Assembly (NCBI RefSeq): GCF_001418015.1
Contig: NZ_LIQG01000026.1
Coordinates: forward strand, 496,001-560,000
DNA length: 64,000 nt
Direction of reading: 5' to 3'
Source of the DNA: Lacinutrix mariniflava
GTDB taxonomy: Bacteria > Bacteroidota > Bacteroidia > Flavobacteriales > Flavobacteriaceae
The notes below the pieces were generated by a model. The model was not told where the DNA came from. It did not search any database and worked only from the letters and a program-made list of their open reading frames with translations. Of this stretch, positions 41,869 through 52,285 are shown one piece after another; within the stretch, counting starts at the first letter, position 1, and each line of letters begins with the position of its first letter. A program made the position numbers and the translations under genes.

Positions 41869-42408
41869 ATGAAGCCATTGAAAGAGTTTACAATTCCATT
41901 TGTAGGTTTAAAAGTAGGAAAGCATCATTTTGATTTTGATATTGACAATAAGTTCTTTGAATATTTTGGATATGAAGACTTTAATAGTAGTAATTTAAAA
42001 GTTGATGTTGAATTTGTAAAAAAGTCAACACTTTTAGAATTACATTTTGAAGTTTCAGGAACAGTAAACGTTAATTGCGACGTTACTAACGAACCTTACG
42101 ATCAAGCGCTTGAAAATGCTTTTGATTTGGTTGTTAAATTTGGAGAGGAATACAATGATGAGAATATAGATATTCTTATTATTTCTCATGGCGAATACGA
42201 AATTAGTATACAACAATATGTATACGAACTTATAGTGTTAGCTATGCCAACAAAACGAATTCATCCTGGAATTGAAGATGGTACATTAGATTCGGATATA
42301 CTCGAAAAATTAGAAGAATTAAGTCCTAAAGAAAAGGATATAAAAGAAGACCAAGAGGAAACAGATCCTCGTTGGAATACATTAAAGAAACTATTAACGG
42401 ATAAATAA
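41869..42408 (+). CDS. DUF177 (YceD-type) protein
   Basis: 179 residues from the ATG at 41869, chosen because the alternative ATG at 41836 lies in the promoter element. The sequence has K-E-F-T-I-P-F-V-G-L-K-V-G-K-H-H-F, a mid V-S-G-T-V-N-V-N-C-D-V-T segment (the Cys-containing core of DUF177) and a C-terminal D-P-R-W-N-T-L-K-K-L. YceD proteins are encoded just before rpmF in many bacteria and take part in 23S rRNA or L32 biogenesis. Ten bases separate it from rpmF. Confidence 0.9.
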   Translation: MKPLKEFTIPFVGLKVGKHHFDFDIDNKFFEYFGYEDFNSSNLKVDVEFVKKSTLLELHFEVSGTVNVNCDVTNEPYDQALENAFDLVVKFGEEYNDENIDILIISHGEYEISIQQYVYELIVLAMPTKRIHPGIEDGTLDSDILEKLEELSPKEKDIKEDQEETDPRWNTLKKLLTDK

Positions 42409-42417
42409 AATAATAAA

Positions 42418-42621
42418 ATGGCACATCCTAAAAGAAAAATCTCGAAAACAAGAAGAGATAAAAGAAGAACACATTACAAAGCAACTGCGCCACAGGTTGC
42501 AACTTGCCCAACAACTGGTGAGCCGCACTTATACCATAGAGCACATTGGTTCGAAGGTAAATTATATTACAGAGGTCAAGTTTTAATTGACAATGCTGTT
42601 GCAGAAGAGAATATTGCATAA
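42418..42621 (+). CDS. rpmF: 50S ribosomal protein L32
   Basis: 67-residue ribosomal protein: [20 protein letters not shown] start, then C-P[12 protein letters not shown]. Only one Cys of the usual zinc-ribbon set is kept (C at 29), a zinc-free (C-minus) L32. Cotranscribed with the DUF177 gene. Confidence 0.96.
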   Translation: MAHPKRKISKTRRDKRRTHYKATAPQVATCPTTGEPHLYHRAHWFEGKLYYRGQVLIDNAVAEENIA

Positions 42622-42641
42622 TTTACTATGCATGCATATAG

Positions 42642-42670
42642 AAAAACGCTCACTTGTGAGCGTTTTTTTT
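42642..42670 (+). terminator. terminator of rpmF
   Basis: Stem AAAAACGCTCA/TGAGCGTTTTT closed by CTTG, with a further T run. It separates rpmF from fabH, which lies 178 bp further. Confidence 0.9.
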
Positions 42671-42799
42671 GTGATATATTTTTCTTTCAGTTAAAAACAA
42701 CTTAATTTGCACGTTATTAACCAGAATTAGCTATTTTTAATAAAAATCTGCCTTGTTTTGGCGATTCCGAGCAGTTTTTGGTCAAATTAACTTAAAAGT

Positions 42800-43795
42800 A
42801 TGAGTAAAATCTCTGCGGCAATTACAGCTGTAGGCGCTTATGTGCCAGAATATGTATTAACCAATAAGATTTTAGAATCTATGGTTGATACCAACGACGA
42901 ATGGATAACCTCGAGAACAGGTATCAAAGAACGTCGCATCTTAAAAGGAGAAGGCAAAGGAACTTCCTATATGGCTATTAAAGCCGCACAAGACCTTCTT
43001 AAAAAATCTAACACAAACCCTGAAGACATAGAGCTTGTAATAGTAGCTACTGCAACACCAGATATGCAAGCAGCATCAACAGCTGCATATACTGCTACAG
43101 AAATAGGAGCAGTAAATGCTTTCTCTTTCGATTTAGAAGCAGCATGCTCAGGTTTTCTATTTGGCATGTCTACCGCAGCTAGATATATTGAGTCAGGACG
43201 TTACAAGAACGTCTTACTTATTGGAGCAGATAAAAACTCTTCAATGATTAATTATGAAGACAGAGCAACATGCATCATCTTTGGAGATGGAGCAGGAGCT
43301 GTTTTGTTTCAACCAAATGAAGAAGGTTTAGGTTTACAAGATGAGTATCTAAGAAGTGATGGGTCTGGTAGAGAATTTCTACAAGTTAAATCAAGTGGTT
43401 CTTCTTATCCTGTAACTGCCGAAACTATAGCTAAAAAAGAAAACTTTGTTTTTCAAGATGGAAAAACAGTGTTTAAAAACGCTGTATTTAATATGGCAGA
43501 TGTAGCTGAAAAAATTCTTAAAAGAAATAATTTATCAAATGATGATGTTACTTGGTTAGCAGCGCATCAAGCTAATAAAAGAATAATTGATGCCACTGCA
43601 AGACGTATTGAATTAGATAGCGAAAAAGTAATGATGAATATAGAAAAGTATGGAAATACAACTTCTGCAACATTACCATTATTGATAAACGATTATGAAT
43701 CGCAATTAAAAAAGGGCGATAATATTATTTTTGCTGCCTTTGGAGGTGGCTTTACTTGGGGCTCAATATATTTAAAATGGGCTTACAATTCTTAA
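42800..43795 (+). CDS. fabH: beta-ketoacyl-ACP synthase III
   Basis: 331-residue initiator of fatty-acid synthesis, condensing acyl-CoA with malonyl-ACP. Catalytic triad visible: Cys116 in L-E-A-A-C-S-G-F, His256 in A-A-H-Q-A-N, and Asn286 in Y-G-N-T-T-S-A-T. Other family parts: D-E-W-I-T-S-R-T-G-I, and F-G-D-G-A-G-A-V. The usual plsX gene between rpmF and fabH is absent here. Next are accB and accC. Confidence 0.96.
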   Translation: MSKISAAITAVGAYVPEYVLTNKILESMVDTNDEWITSRTGIKERRILKGEGKGTSYMAIKAAQDLLKKSNTNPEDIELVIVATATPDMQAASTAAYTATEIGAVNAFSFDLEAACSGFLFGMSTAARYIESGRYKNVLLIGADKNSSMINYEDRATCIIFGDGAGAVLFQPNEEGLGLQDEYLRSDGSGREFLQVKSSGSSYPVTAETIAKKENFVFQDGKTVFKNAVFNMADVAEKILKRNNLSNDDVTWLAAHQANKRIIDATARRIELDSEKVMMNIEKYGNTTSATLPLLINDYESQLKKGDNIIFAAFGGGFTWGSIYLKWAYNS

Positions 43796-43835
43796 AATAA
43801 ACTAACTAAAAAAAACACTTAATAACTCTAATATT

Positions 43836-44306
43836 ATGGATTTAAAAGACATTCAAAACTTAATCAAGTTTGTAGCAAAATCTGGTGCAAGTGAGGTTAA
43901 ATTAGAAACAGATGACGTTAAGATTACAATAAAAACGGGATCAGAAGAAACAACAATTGTACAACAAATGCCAATGGGTCAAATGCCGCAAATGCAAATG
44001 CCAATGGCACAAGCTCCAGCAGCAGCAGTAACTCCAGCAGCACCAGTAGAAAGTGAAGATTCTAAATATATAACTGTAAAATCTCCTATTATTGGAACTT
44101 TTTATAGAAAACCATCGCCAGATAAGCCATTATTTGTAGAGGTAGGACAAACAATTGCAGAAGGAGATGTACTTTGTATAATTGAAGCTATGAAATTATT
44201 TAACGAAATAGAATCTGAAGTTTCAGGTAAAGTAGTTAAAATATTAGTAGACGATTCTTCTCCAGTAGAATTTGATCAACCATTATTTTTAGTAGACCCA
44301 TCATAA
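43836..44306 (+). CDS. accB: biotin carboxyl carrier protein of acetyl-CoA carboxylase
   Basis: 156 residues. N-terminal helical part with I-K-F-V-A-K-S-G-A-S-E-V-K-L, a Met/Gln/Pro/Ala-rich hinge (about 50-75), and a biotinyl domain ending E-A-M-K-L-F-N-E-I-E, where the Lys carries biotin. Works with AccC just downstream to carboxylate acetyl-CoA to malonyl-CoA. 40 bp after fabH. Confidence 0.97.
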   Translation: MDLKDIQNLIKFVAKSGASEVKLETDDVKITIKTGSEETTIVQQMPMGQMPQMQMPMAQAPAAAVTPAAPVESEDSKYITVKSPIIGTFYRKPSPDKPLFVEVGQTIAEGDVLCIIEAMKLFNEIESEVSGKVVKILVDDSSPVEFDQPLFLVDPS

Positions 44307-44384
44307 CAATTAAAAATCCCAATTACTCCCAATAATTATGCGTTTCGGCGCAAAATATGGGAGCATTTTAAAAATTTAAAAGTT

Positions 44385-45737
44385 ATGTTTAAAAAAATAT
44401 TAATTGCAAATAGAGGAGAAATAGCACTACGTGTTATTAGAACCTGTAAAGAAATGGGCATTAAAACAGTAGCTGTTTATTCTACTGCAGATGCAGAAAG
44501 TCTTCATGTAAAATTTGCAGACGAAGCGGTTTGTATTGGTCCAGCACCAAGTAGCGAATCGTATTTAAAAATGTCAAATATTATAGCAGCTGCAGAAATA
44601 ACAAATGCAGATGCAATACACCCAGGTTACGGGTTTTTATCAGAAAATGCTAAGTTTTCAAAAATTTGTGCCGAACACGATATTAAGTTTATTGGCGCCT
44701 CTCCAGAGATGATCGACCGTATGGGAGATAAGGCAAATGCTAAATCAACAATGATTGAAGCAGGTGTACCATGTGTTCCTGGAAGTGAAGGTGTTATAGA
44801 AACATTTGAAGATTGCAAAAAAATAGCAAAAGAAACTGGTTATCCGGTAATGCTTAAAGCATCTGCTGGTGGTGGTGGAAAAGGAATGCGTGCTGTATGG
44901 AAGCCAGAAGATCTTCAAAACGCTTGGGAATCTGCTCGAGCAGAATCTAAAGCTGCTTTTGGAAATGATGATATGTATATGGAAAAGCTTATTGAAGAGC
45001 CTCGCCATATTGAAATTCAAATTGTTGGAGATTCAAGAGGTACAGCTTGTCATTTATCAGAAAGAGATTGTTCTATACAAAGACGTCATCAAAAATTAAC
45101 AGAAGAAGTACCTTCTCCATTTATGACGACAGCTTTGCGTAAAAAAATGGGAGATGCAGCGGTAAAAGCAGCAGAGTACATTAAGTATGAAGGCGCAGGA
45201 ACTGTTGAGTTTTTAGTAGATAAGCACAGAAATTTCTTCTTTATGGAAATGAATACACGTATTCAAGTAGAGCATCCAATAACCGAACAGGTAATTGATT
45301 TCGACTTAATTCGTGAACAAATTCTTGTGGCTGCAGGTGTGCCAATTTCAGGTAAAAATTATTTACCACAATTGCACTCTATAGAATGTAGAATTAATGC
45401 TGAAGATCCTTTTAACGACTTCAGACCTTCACCAGGTAAAATAACAACATTACATGCGCCAGGTGGTCATGGAGTGCGTTTAGATACTCATGTGTATGCA
45501 GGGTATTCTATACCGCCAAATTACGATTCTATGATTGCAAAGTTGATTACAACAGCGCAAACAAGAGAAGAAGCTATCAATAAAATGAAGCGCGCTTTAG
45601 ACGAATTTGTAATAGAAGGAATTAAAACAACAATACCGTTCCATAGACAATTAATGGATCATCCAGATTATTTAGCTGGAAACTATACAACAAAATTTAT
45701 GGAAGATTTTGTAATGCAAAAACCAATTGAAGATTAA
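44385..45737 (+). CDS. accC: biotin carboxylase subunit of acetyl-CoA carboxylase
   Basis: 450-residue ATP-grasp enzyme carboxylating biotin on AccB. N-terminal [18 protein letters not shown] loop [34 protein letters not shown], and [11 protein letters not shown] all match. The length is normal. Last gene of the fabH-accB-accC unit before the bidirectional terminator. Confidence 0.98.
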   Translation: MFKKILIANRGEIALRVIRTCKEMGIKTVAVYSTADAESLHVKFADEAVCIGPAPSSESYLKMSNIIAAAEITNADAIHPGYGFLSENAKFSKICAEHDIKFIGASPEMIDRMGDKANAKSTMIEAGVPCVPGSEGVIETFEDCKKIAKETGYPVMLKASAGGGGKGMRAVWKPEDLQNAWESARAESKAAFGNDDMYMEKLIEEPRHIEIQIVGDSRGTACHLSERDCSIQRRHQKLTEEVPSPFMTTALRKKMGDAAVKAAEYIKYEGAGTVEFLVDKHRNFFFMEMNTRIQVEHPITEQVIDFDLIREQILVAAGVPISGKNYLPQLHSIECRINAEDPFNDFRPSPGKITTLHAPGGHGVRLDTHVYAGYSIPPNYDSMIAKLITTAQTREEAINKMKRALDEFVIEGIKTTIPFHRQLMDHPDYLAGNYTTKFMEDFVMQKPIED

Positions 45738-45740
45738 AAT

Positions 45741-45777
45741 AAAAAAGCGACTTGAAATTTTCAAGTCGCTTTTTTTT
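45741..45777. terminator. bidirectional terminator after accC
   Basis: Stem AAAAAAGCGACTTGA with TCAAGTCGCTTTTTT, with AATT in the loop, flanked by A and T runs between convergent genes. Confidence 0.92.
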
Positions 45778-46297
45778 ATAGTTTAAAATTTTCGTTAATC
45801 GAAGTTATAACCTGTGGTACTTTATCGGTTTTAAAGTCTAGAGTTATATTAAATTCGTTGTCTTGAATTTTAGTTATCAATAAGTGGCCTTGTGTCAAAA
45901 CATAAGAGCCTGTTTGACCTCTACAAAAGCAGAGTCTTTCGAAACCAATATTTGCTTTTTGTAAATTTTCATTTGTTAAATTTAGTTCTAAGTTCTCCGG
46001 ATCAATTTCAACATATATAAGTTCTCTATAGCTAGAATCTTGTACACCTTTCAATTCGTTTCGTTTATATTCAAATTTTAAAACCGTTTTTTTTCCATTT
46101 AAAATTTCAGAATAACTATTTCCAAACTCATCTTTTTTTATTGTATAAGTTTTATTCTTTAAAACTTGAAATGTACAAACTCCATCCTCAGGACAAGATA
46201 TAGGTTTTGTAATATTTAGTTGTTCAGGTTTTAAATTCTTATTCGCATTACAGGAAAAAGAGATAAAAAAAAGCAATAAAATTTGGTGAATTTTCAT
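45776..46297 (-). CDS. lipoprotein of unknown function
   Basis: 173 residues from the ATG at 46297, which places the lipoprotein signal M-K-I-H-Q-I-L-L-L-F-F-I-S-F-S-C-N at the start (lipidated Cys at 16); a longer start at 46318 is less likely. The body has four cysteines (C-P-E-D-G-V-C near residue 35-41 and C-F-C-R-G near 123-125), suggesting disulfides in the periplasm. I do not recognise the family. Stop overlaps the accC terminator. Confidence 0.72.
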   Translation of the reverse strand: MKIHQILLLFFISFSCNANKNLKPEQLNITKPISCPEDGVCTFQVLKNKTYTIKKDEFGNSYSEILNGKKTVLKFEYKRNELKGVQDSSYRELIYVEIDPENLELNLTNENLQKANIGFERLCFCRGQTGSYVLTQGHLLITKIQDNEFNITLDFKTDKVPQVITSINENFKL

Positions 46298-46395
46298 AAT
46301 CAAATATAGTAAAACCATAATTTAACACCAAAGATTTTTTATTTTGTTCATATCTGAATATATTTAGAGCTCAAAAAATATTAAACAAGGAATAT

Positions 46396-49137
46396 ATGAA
46401 AAAGAATTACTTTAGGTGGGTTTTTACATTAGCACTATCTATGCTGCTAACATTACCTGCTTTTTCTCAAAGTGGAAAAAAATTATGGGTTAAAACAGAC
46501 GAGAATAAAGCGTCAAAAAAAGATTTAGTTTTTAGAAAAACAGAACCTATTAAAGCCGATTTCTATCAATTAAATATTAATGCCCTAAAAACAGAGCTTG
46601 AATTAGTGCCAAATAGAAACACTTTTTTTGGAGTCTCAAATGTTATTATAGATTTTCCTACAGCAGAAGGAGTTTTAGAATCTTATAGAGTAAAAGAGGC
46701 GCCAATAATGGAAGAAGCACTTCAAAATAAGTATCCAAATATCCGCACTTATATAGGAGAGAGTGTAAGCACTCCTGGAGCAGCCATTCGTTTTAGTGTT
46801 ACTCCTCAAGGTTTGCATACAATGTCTATGTCTAGTAAGGGAACACAGTTTATAGATCCTTATACACAAAATGGTAATGAATATATTGTATACGCAAAAA
46901 AAGATTTACCGCTTTTAGATCAAAGTTGGGAATGTGGTGTTGTAGATGGTGAGGCTACTAAAGTAACTGAAGGTTTAAGCGTTAATGCACAAAGAAATGC
47001 CGACGATGGTTTATTAAGAAACTTTAGATTAGCCGTAGCAACGACTATAGAGTACTCTTCATTTCATTGGATGGCAGCAGGGCTTACTGCAGCAGATTCA
47101 GAAGCGGCTAAAAGAACTGCTGTTATGGCTGCTATTGTTGTAACAATAAATAGAAACAATCAAGTTTACGAAAGAGACTTATCTATTACAATGACACTGG
47201 TTGGAAATAACGATTCTATAGTTTTTATAGATTCTGATAATTTTTCTAATGATACCGCAAATTTATTAATTGATGAAAGTCAAACGGTAATAGATGGTGC
47301 GATTGGATTTTCTAATTATGATATCGGACACACTTTTAGCACAGGTGGTGGAGGTCTAGCTCAATTAAATTCTCCATGTACAGGAAATAAAGCAAAAGGT
47401 ATTACAGGTTTACCATCTCCAGTAGGTGATGCTTATGATATAGATTTTGTTGCACATGAATTAGGACATCAATTTGGTGGACCTCATACATTTAATGGTA
47501 ATGAAGGTAACTGTGCAGGCAATAACAGAACAGCATCTAATGCTTATGAACCAGGAAGTGGATCTACCATCATGGCTTATGCTGGTATTTGTGCACCTCA
47601 AAATGTACAAAATAATAGTGATGCCTATTTTCACCAAAAGAGTTTACAAATGATTTGGGACAACGTTACAATTGGTAATAGTCAATGTGCTACAACAACT
47701 AATACAGGTAACAGTGCACCTACATCTAATGCTGGAGCAGATTATACTATTCCAAGCTCTACTCCTTATATGTTAACAGGTACTTCTACAGATGCTGATG
47801 GAATAGCAACACATACATATACATGGGAACAATACGATTTAGGAGCAGCAGGATTACCTTTAGATACTAATACTTCTGGACCAATGGTAAGATCTTATAC
47901 AGGAACATCAAGCCAAACAAGATTTGTTCCTAGAATGGAAGATATCCTTATTTCTGGAGGTGTTTCTACAACTTGGGAAAAATTAGCTTCGGTTGCAAGA
48001 ACGCAAAAATTTAGACTTACAGTGAGAGATAATGATGTTTCGGGAGGTCAAACGGCTGTAGATGAAATGACAATTACTGTTAACGATGCGAATACAATAC
48101 CTTTTGCTGTTACTTCTCAAAGTTCATTAACATCTTGGGTTGGAGGTGATACAGAAATTATTACATGGGATGTAGCAGGTACAAATGCAGGAGTAGTAAA
48201 CTCACCTAATGTAGATGTTTTATTATCTACTGATGGAGGCTTAACTTATAATACTACTATAGCAACAGCTGTTCCTAATAACGGAACATATAGTATGACA
48301 GTTCCTAATATTGTAGAAGGGAATTGTAGAATAATGGTAAAAGGAAGTGGTAATATCTTTTTTAATATTAACTCAGCTAGAATTGCTATAGGGTTTGGTT
48401 TTACAGAAGTTTGTACAACTTATTCTTATGCTATTAATCAAACTATTACACCTAATGCAACAGCATTTGAGTTTTTTGATGAAGATGTAACAGATTCTGG
48501 AATTATTTCAGATGTTAACGTAAAATATGATATAACAACATCTAATCTTTCAGATTTGCATATGGCTATAATTAGTCCAACAGCTATTCGTTCATACCTA
48601 TATGCAGCTGGACCTTGTACAGGAGCAGATGGTAGTGCTAATATGCAAGTAACTTTCGATGATGAAGCAACAGCAGCAATAGTTTGTGGTACAAATCCTT
48701 TAACCGGAATTGCAACACCTGCTAATATTGCAGCACCAGAGCCATTAAGTGGTTTTGATGGTCAAGAAATGAATGGAACATGGAGATTTATGACAGCAAA
48801 CTTAGGTTCAAGTAATATGGTTTTTAATACTGTAGATTTAGAAATTTGTACATTAGAGCTTGCTCCTTTAAGCGTTGAAGATTTTGATTTAGATAATTCA
48901 TTATCTATTTTTCCAAATCCAAACAATGGAGAGTTTACTATAAAACTAGCAAATGCTATAAATAACGTTAACCTTGAGGTATTCGATATTAGAGGAAGAC
49001 GTGTATTATCAAATACTTATAAAGCAAACGGAGATTTTAATCAAAACATTAATCTTGGTAATGTAGAATCTGGAATGTATCTATTAAATATAGAAACGAA
49101 CGGACAAACAACAACTAAAAAGATTATTGTAGAGTAA
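46396..49137 (+). CDS. secreted reprolysin-like metallopeptidase with P-domain and T9SS sorting domain
   Basis: 913 residues. Signal peptide to about residue 24 (P-A-F-S-Q). A pro-region runs to about 205, then the zinc peptidase domain with the metzincin motif H-E-L-G-H-Q-F-G-G-P-H at 354-364. A PKD/fibronectin-like region (about 440-570) and a further beta-domain lead to a proprotein-convertase P-domain-like segment (about 675-820, C-T-T-Y-S-Y-A-I-N...G-T-W-R-F). The T9SS type A C-terminal domain is L-S-I-F-P-N-P-N-N-G-E-F, ending K-K-I-I-V-E. Exported through the outer membrane by T9SS. The metzincin Met-turn is not pinpointed here. Confidence 0.93.
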   Translation: MKKNYFRWVFTLALSMLLTLPAFSQSGKKLWVKTDENKASKKDLVFRKTEPIKADFYQLNINALKTELELVPNRNTFFGVSNVIIDFPTAEGVLESYRVKEAPIMEEALQNKYPNIRTYIGESVSTPGAAIRFSVTPQGLHTMSMSSKGTQFIDPYTQNGNEYIVYAKKDLPLLDQSWECGVVDGEATKVTEGLSVNAQRNADDGLLRNFRLAVATTIEYSSFHWMAAGLTAADSEAAKRTAVMAAIVVTINRNNQVYERDLSITMTLVGNNDSIVFIDSDNFSNDTANLLIDESQTVIDGAIGFSNYDIGHTFSTGGGGLAQLNSPCTGNKAKGITGLPSPVGDAYDIDFVAHELGHQFGGPHTFNGNEGNCAGNNRTASNAYEPGSGSTIMAYAGICAPQNVQNNSDAYFHQKSLQMIWDNVTIGNSQCATTTNTGNSAPTSNAGADYTIPSSTPYMLTGTSTDADGIATHTYTWEQYDLGAAGLPLDTNTSGPMVRSYTGTSSQTRFVPRMEDILISGGVSTTWEKLASVARTQKFRLTVRDNDVSGGQTAVDEMTITVNDANTIPFAVTSQSSLTSWVGGDTEIITWDVAGTNAGVVNSPNVDVLLSTDGGLTYNTTIATAVPNNGTYSMTVPNIVEGNCRIMVKGSGNIFFNINSARIAIGFGFTEVCTTYSYAINQTITPNATAFEFFDEDVTDSGIISDVNVKYDITTSNLSDLHMAIISPTAIRSYLYAAGPCTGADGSANMQVTFDDEATAAIVCGTNPLTGIATPANIAAPEPLSGFDGQEMNGTWRFMTANLGSSNMVFNTVDLEICTLELAPLSVEDFDLDNSLSIFPNPNNGEFTIKLANAINNVNLEVFDIRGRRVLSNTYKANGDFNQNINLGNVESGMYLLNIETNGQTTTKKIIVE

Positions 49138-49160
49138 AACTTCTTTTCTTCAATATTTTA

Positions 49161-49191
49161 AAAACTCCGAAAGCAATTTCGGAGTTTTTTT
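49161..49191 (+). terminator. terminator of the first T9SS protease
   Basis: 12-bp stem AAAACTCCGAAA/TTTCGGAGTTTT closed by GCAA, T run. Identical in stem and loop to the one at 52247. Confidence 0.93.
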
Positions 49192-49379
49192 ATGGATTAA
49201 AAACATCAGAATATAATGTAGGTTATTCTGTAGTTTATTTTTTTTAAATCAAGTTTCTTAAACCTAATAATCTATAGGTTTTGTAGGGCTATAGAATGAA
49301 TATTAAATAGAATTTTAACACAAAACCTTCAGTTTTATTTTTAACTTTCAGCCTTTAAATAATATTATCATAAACAATC

Positions 49380-52223
49380 ATGAAAAAAACTACATTTACT
49401 TTATGTTTAATGTTTTTTTATTGTCTTACTTCTTTAGCACAACAAAAAAATAGTAATCAAAAAACATCTAAAAATTCGCATCAAGAATTTGAATTAACAG
49501 CAGAAACTATTAACTCAATTAACACAACAGGTTATGCACGTTGTTTAACAGATGAGAATGAAATAGCTTTAAGGAAGCAATTTCCTAACCGTTCAACAAC
49601 TCAAGAATTTGAAGAGTGGTTAGCGCCTAAAGTAGCTAAAATACAAGCAGATAGGTTAGCAGGAAGAACTTCTATGGCAGTTTTTAACATTCCAGTTGTT
49701 ATTCATGTTATTCACAATGGAGATGCTATTGGAACTGGAGAAAACATTACAGATGCTCAAGCCTTATCACAAATTCAAGTAATGAATGAAGATTTTAGAA
49801 GGTTAGCAGGAACAAGAGGAGGATCCAATACTACTGGTGTAGCTGTGGATGTAGAATTAAATTTTTGTATTGCACAAGTAGATGCAAGTGGAGCAGCTAC
49901 AACAGGTGTTGTAAGGCATAATATAACACCATATAGTAACGATGTTGCAGATGGAGCTGGTGGAGCAGATTGGGAGAATCGTGCAGACACAGAGCAAATG
50001 AAAGTTGCAACGCAGTGGGATCCAACAAAATATTTAAACATGTGGACTATTAGAGCAGGAGGATTACCGGTAAATAGTGGAGGTCAATCAGGTCTTTTAG
50101 GTTATGCGCAATTTCCAGACAATACTCCAGGAATAGGCGGTATAAATGCTTCGGGAGGATCTGCAAACACAGATGGTGTAGTAGCGTCATTCGACGCCAT
50201 GGGAACTAACGATTCTAACGATGGTACTTTTCTTTTAAATCCAACATACAACTTAGGTCGTACAATGACGCATGAGGTTGGACACTGGCTTGGTTTAAGA
50301 CATATTTGGGGAGATGGGCCACAAACAGGTAGTTGTGGTGTAGACGATTTTTGTGCAGATACGCCAAATACAGCAGATCCTAATTATACTTGTGATTTAA
50401 CGGCAGATTCATGTACAAGTTCTACAGGAATTGATCAAGTACAAAACTATATGGATTATACAAATGATGCATGTATGGATACGTTTACTCAAAATCAAAA
50501 AGATAGAATCCAAGCTATTATGGGAGCTTCTCCTAGAAGAGTAGAATTAAACACATCTACAGCTTGTACAGTAGAACCGACTATTTATATATCTTCTACA
50601 TTATTAGAAAATATTAATGAAGGTAGTGATTGTGACTTTACAGATGTTGTAATAGATTTAAGTATTGCTACTGCAGCTTCTGCAACAGCAACAGTTAACT
50701 TAATAAATTCTGGAACAGCTACAGAAAATGAAGATTTCGAATTCATTAATAACTCTGTAACAATAGCGGCAGGAGCAACAACTACTAGTAATAGTATAAC
50801 ACTAAGAGTTTTTAACGATAGTTTTGTTGAAGCAGACGAAACTATTAATATAGCAATAAACGTAACTACTACAGGAGATGCTGTTGCAAGTACAAATAAT
50901 TATATTACTACTATTCTTAATGATGATTTTGCAGTAGGAGACACAGCAGAAATTACTCACTTTAGTGACAATTTTGATGATGAAGATGTTTCAGATTGGA
51001 CATTAACAGATAGTGATGGAGATGGTAACAATTGGGGCGATATATTTGCTATTAATAATACAGCTGGTACTCCAGTTACTCCAGTATCATTAATTTCAAG
51101 ATCATGGCAAACTAACCCATTAACACCAGATAACTGGGCTGTTTCACCAGTAATAGATTTATCGTCAGCTAGTGGTGCTATAACATTAAATTGGATAACA
51201 CAAGTTGCTGCGGCATCATTTGATTTAGAAAAATATAGTATACACGTTGGTACAGTTAACGATATCAGTGTTTTAATTAACTCTGCAACTTCTTTAACAG
51301 AAACTTTAGGAGATGCAGGCGATACTGGAGCACCAACACCACATACTTTAGACCTTTCTGCAATGGCTGGACAGGCACAAGTTTATATTGCCTTTAGACA
51401 TTGGGACACTACAGATCAAGATTTTATTTCTATAGATGATGTAACAGTAACTTCAACTGTTGGAATAGACGTGCAAACGACTGTAAATAATGGAACTTTA
51501 GCTAGTAATAATCTTAATGCAGCAGGAAATGCTTTTTACACAGATACTGCATCAGGAAACATTATGCTTGATATAGACAACACGGGAGGTTTCGATTACG
51601 CTTGTACAACAGCTGAAGTTTCAAGAGACGCTGCAACTGCTGGTGCAGATGCTGTAATGTATGTTGGAGGAACAGATCCTTCATCATTTGTAACCGCTAA
51701 AACATTTGATATCACATCTGTAAATTCAAATACTACAGATCAAACAACTGTAACTTTTTATTTTACAGAAAGTGAAATTTCTGGTTGGGAAACGGTTACA
51801 GGAAATAGTAGAAATGATTTATATGCTAAAAATGAAGATACTGCTGATGTAACGTCATTAAGTATTACTCCATTTGGAACAGGTAGTAAATTAACAGGAA
51901 CATTTAATACAGGAGTTGCCGGAACATATTACTTTGGTACTCAATTTTCATTATTATCTACAAACGACGTTAGTTTTGATAATTCTTTCGAGATTTATCC
52001 TAACCCAAACAACGGAAGTTTTAATGTTAAGCTTACGTCTACATCAAATAACATTAGTGTTAAAGTATATGATGTTAGAGGACGTTCTGTTTTTAATAAA
52101 GCATATTCTAATTCAGGAGCATTCAACGAAAACATTAACATAGGAAATGTTCAATCTGGACTATACTTACTTAATGTAAACGATGGAGGAAGAACAGTAA
52201 CAAAAAAGATTATTGTAGAGTAA
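49380..52223 (+). CDS. secreted M43-family metalloprotease with Calx-beta, adhesin-like and T9SS sorting domains
   Basis: 947 residues. Signal peptide to about 20 (T-S-L-A-Q). The pappalysin-like (M43) catalytic domain has N-I-P-V-V-I-H-V-I-H at about 103-112 and the zinc motif H-E-V-G-H-W-L-G-L-R-H at 298-308. A Calx-beta-like domain follows at about 400-510 (A-T-E-N-E-D-F...F-V-E-A-D-E-T-I-N-I). A choice-of-anchor-J/cleaved-adhesin domain is at about 520-695 (D-N-F-D-D-E-D...W-A-V-S-P-V-I-D-L). The T9SS C-terminal domain F-E-I-Y-P-N-P-N-N-G-S-F ends in the same K-K-I-I-V-E as the gene before it. Confidence 0.94.
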   Translation: MKKTTFTLCLMFFYCLTSLAQQKNSNQKTSKNSHQEFELTAETINSINTTGYARCLTDENEIALRKQFPNRSTTQEFEEWLAPKVAKIQADRLAGRTSMAVFNIPVVIHVIHNGDAIGTGENITDAQALSQIQVMNEDFRRLAGTRGGSNTTGVAVDVELNFCIAQVDASGAATTGVVRHNITPYSNDVADGAGGADWENRADTEQMKVATQWDPTKYLNMWTIRAGGLPVNSGGQSGLLGYAQFPDNTPGIGGINASGGSANTDGVVASFDAMGTNDSNDGTFLLNPTYNLGRTMTHEVGHWLGLRHIWGDGPQTGSCGVDDFCADTPNTADPNYTCDLTADSCTSSTGIDQVQNYMDYTNDACMDTFTQNQKDRIQAIMGASPRRVELNTSTACTVEPTIYISSTLLENINEGSDCDFTDVVIDLSIATAASATATVNLINSGTATENEDFEFINNSVTIAAGATTTSNSITLRVFNDSFVEADETINIAINVTTTGDAVASTNNYITTILNDDFAVGDTAEITHFSDNFDDEDVSDWTLTDSDGDGNNWGDIFAINNTAGTPVTPVSLISRSWQTNPLTPDNWAVSPVIDLSSASGAITLNWITQVAAASFDLEKYSIHVGTVNDISVLINSATSLTETLGDAGDTGAPTPHTLDLSAMAGQAQVYIAFRHWDTTDQDFISIDDVTVTSTVGIDVQTTVNNGTLASNNLNAAGNAFYTDTASGNIMLDIDNTGGFDYACTTAEVSRDAATAGADAVMYVGGTDPSSFVTAKTFDITSVNSNTTDQTTVTFYFTESEISGWETVTGNSRNDLYAKNEDTADVTSLSITPFGTGSKLTGTFNTGVAGTYYFGTQFSLLSTNDVSFDNSFEIYPNPNNGSFNVKLTSTSNNISVKVYDVRGRSVFNKAYSNSGAFNENINIGNVQSGLYLLNVNDGGRTVTKKIIVE

Positions 52224-52246
52224 TCTTCTTTTCTTAAAATAAATTT

Positions 52247-52277
52247 AAAACTCCGAAAGCAATTTCGGAGTTTTTTT
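52247..52277 (+). terminator. terminator of the second T9SS protease
   Basis: Same 12-bp stem and GCAA loop as at 49161, 23 nt after the stop codon. Confidence 0.93.
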
Positions 52278-52285
52278 ATGGTGTT

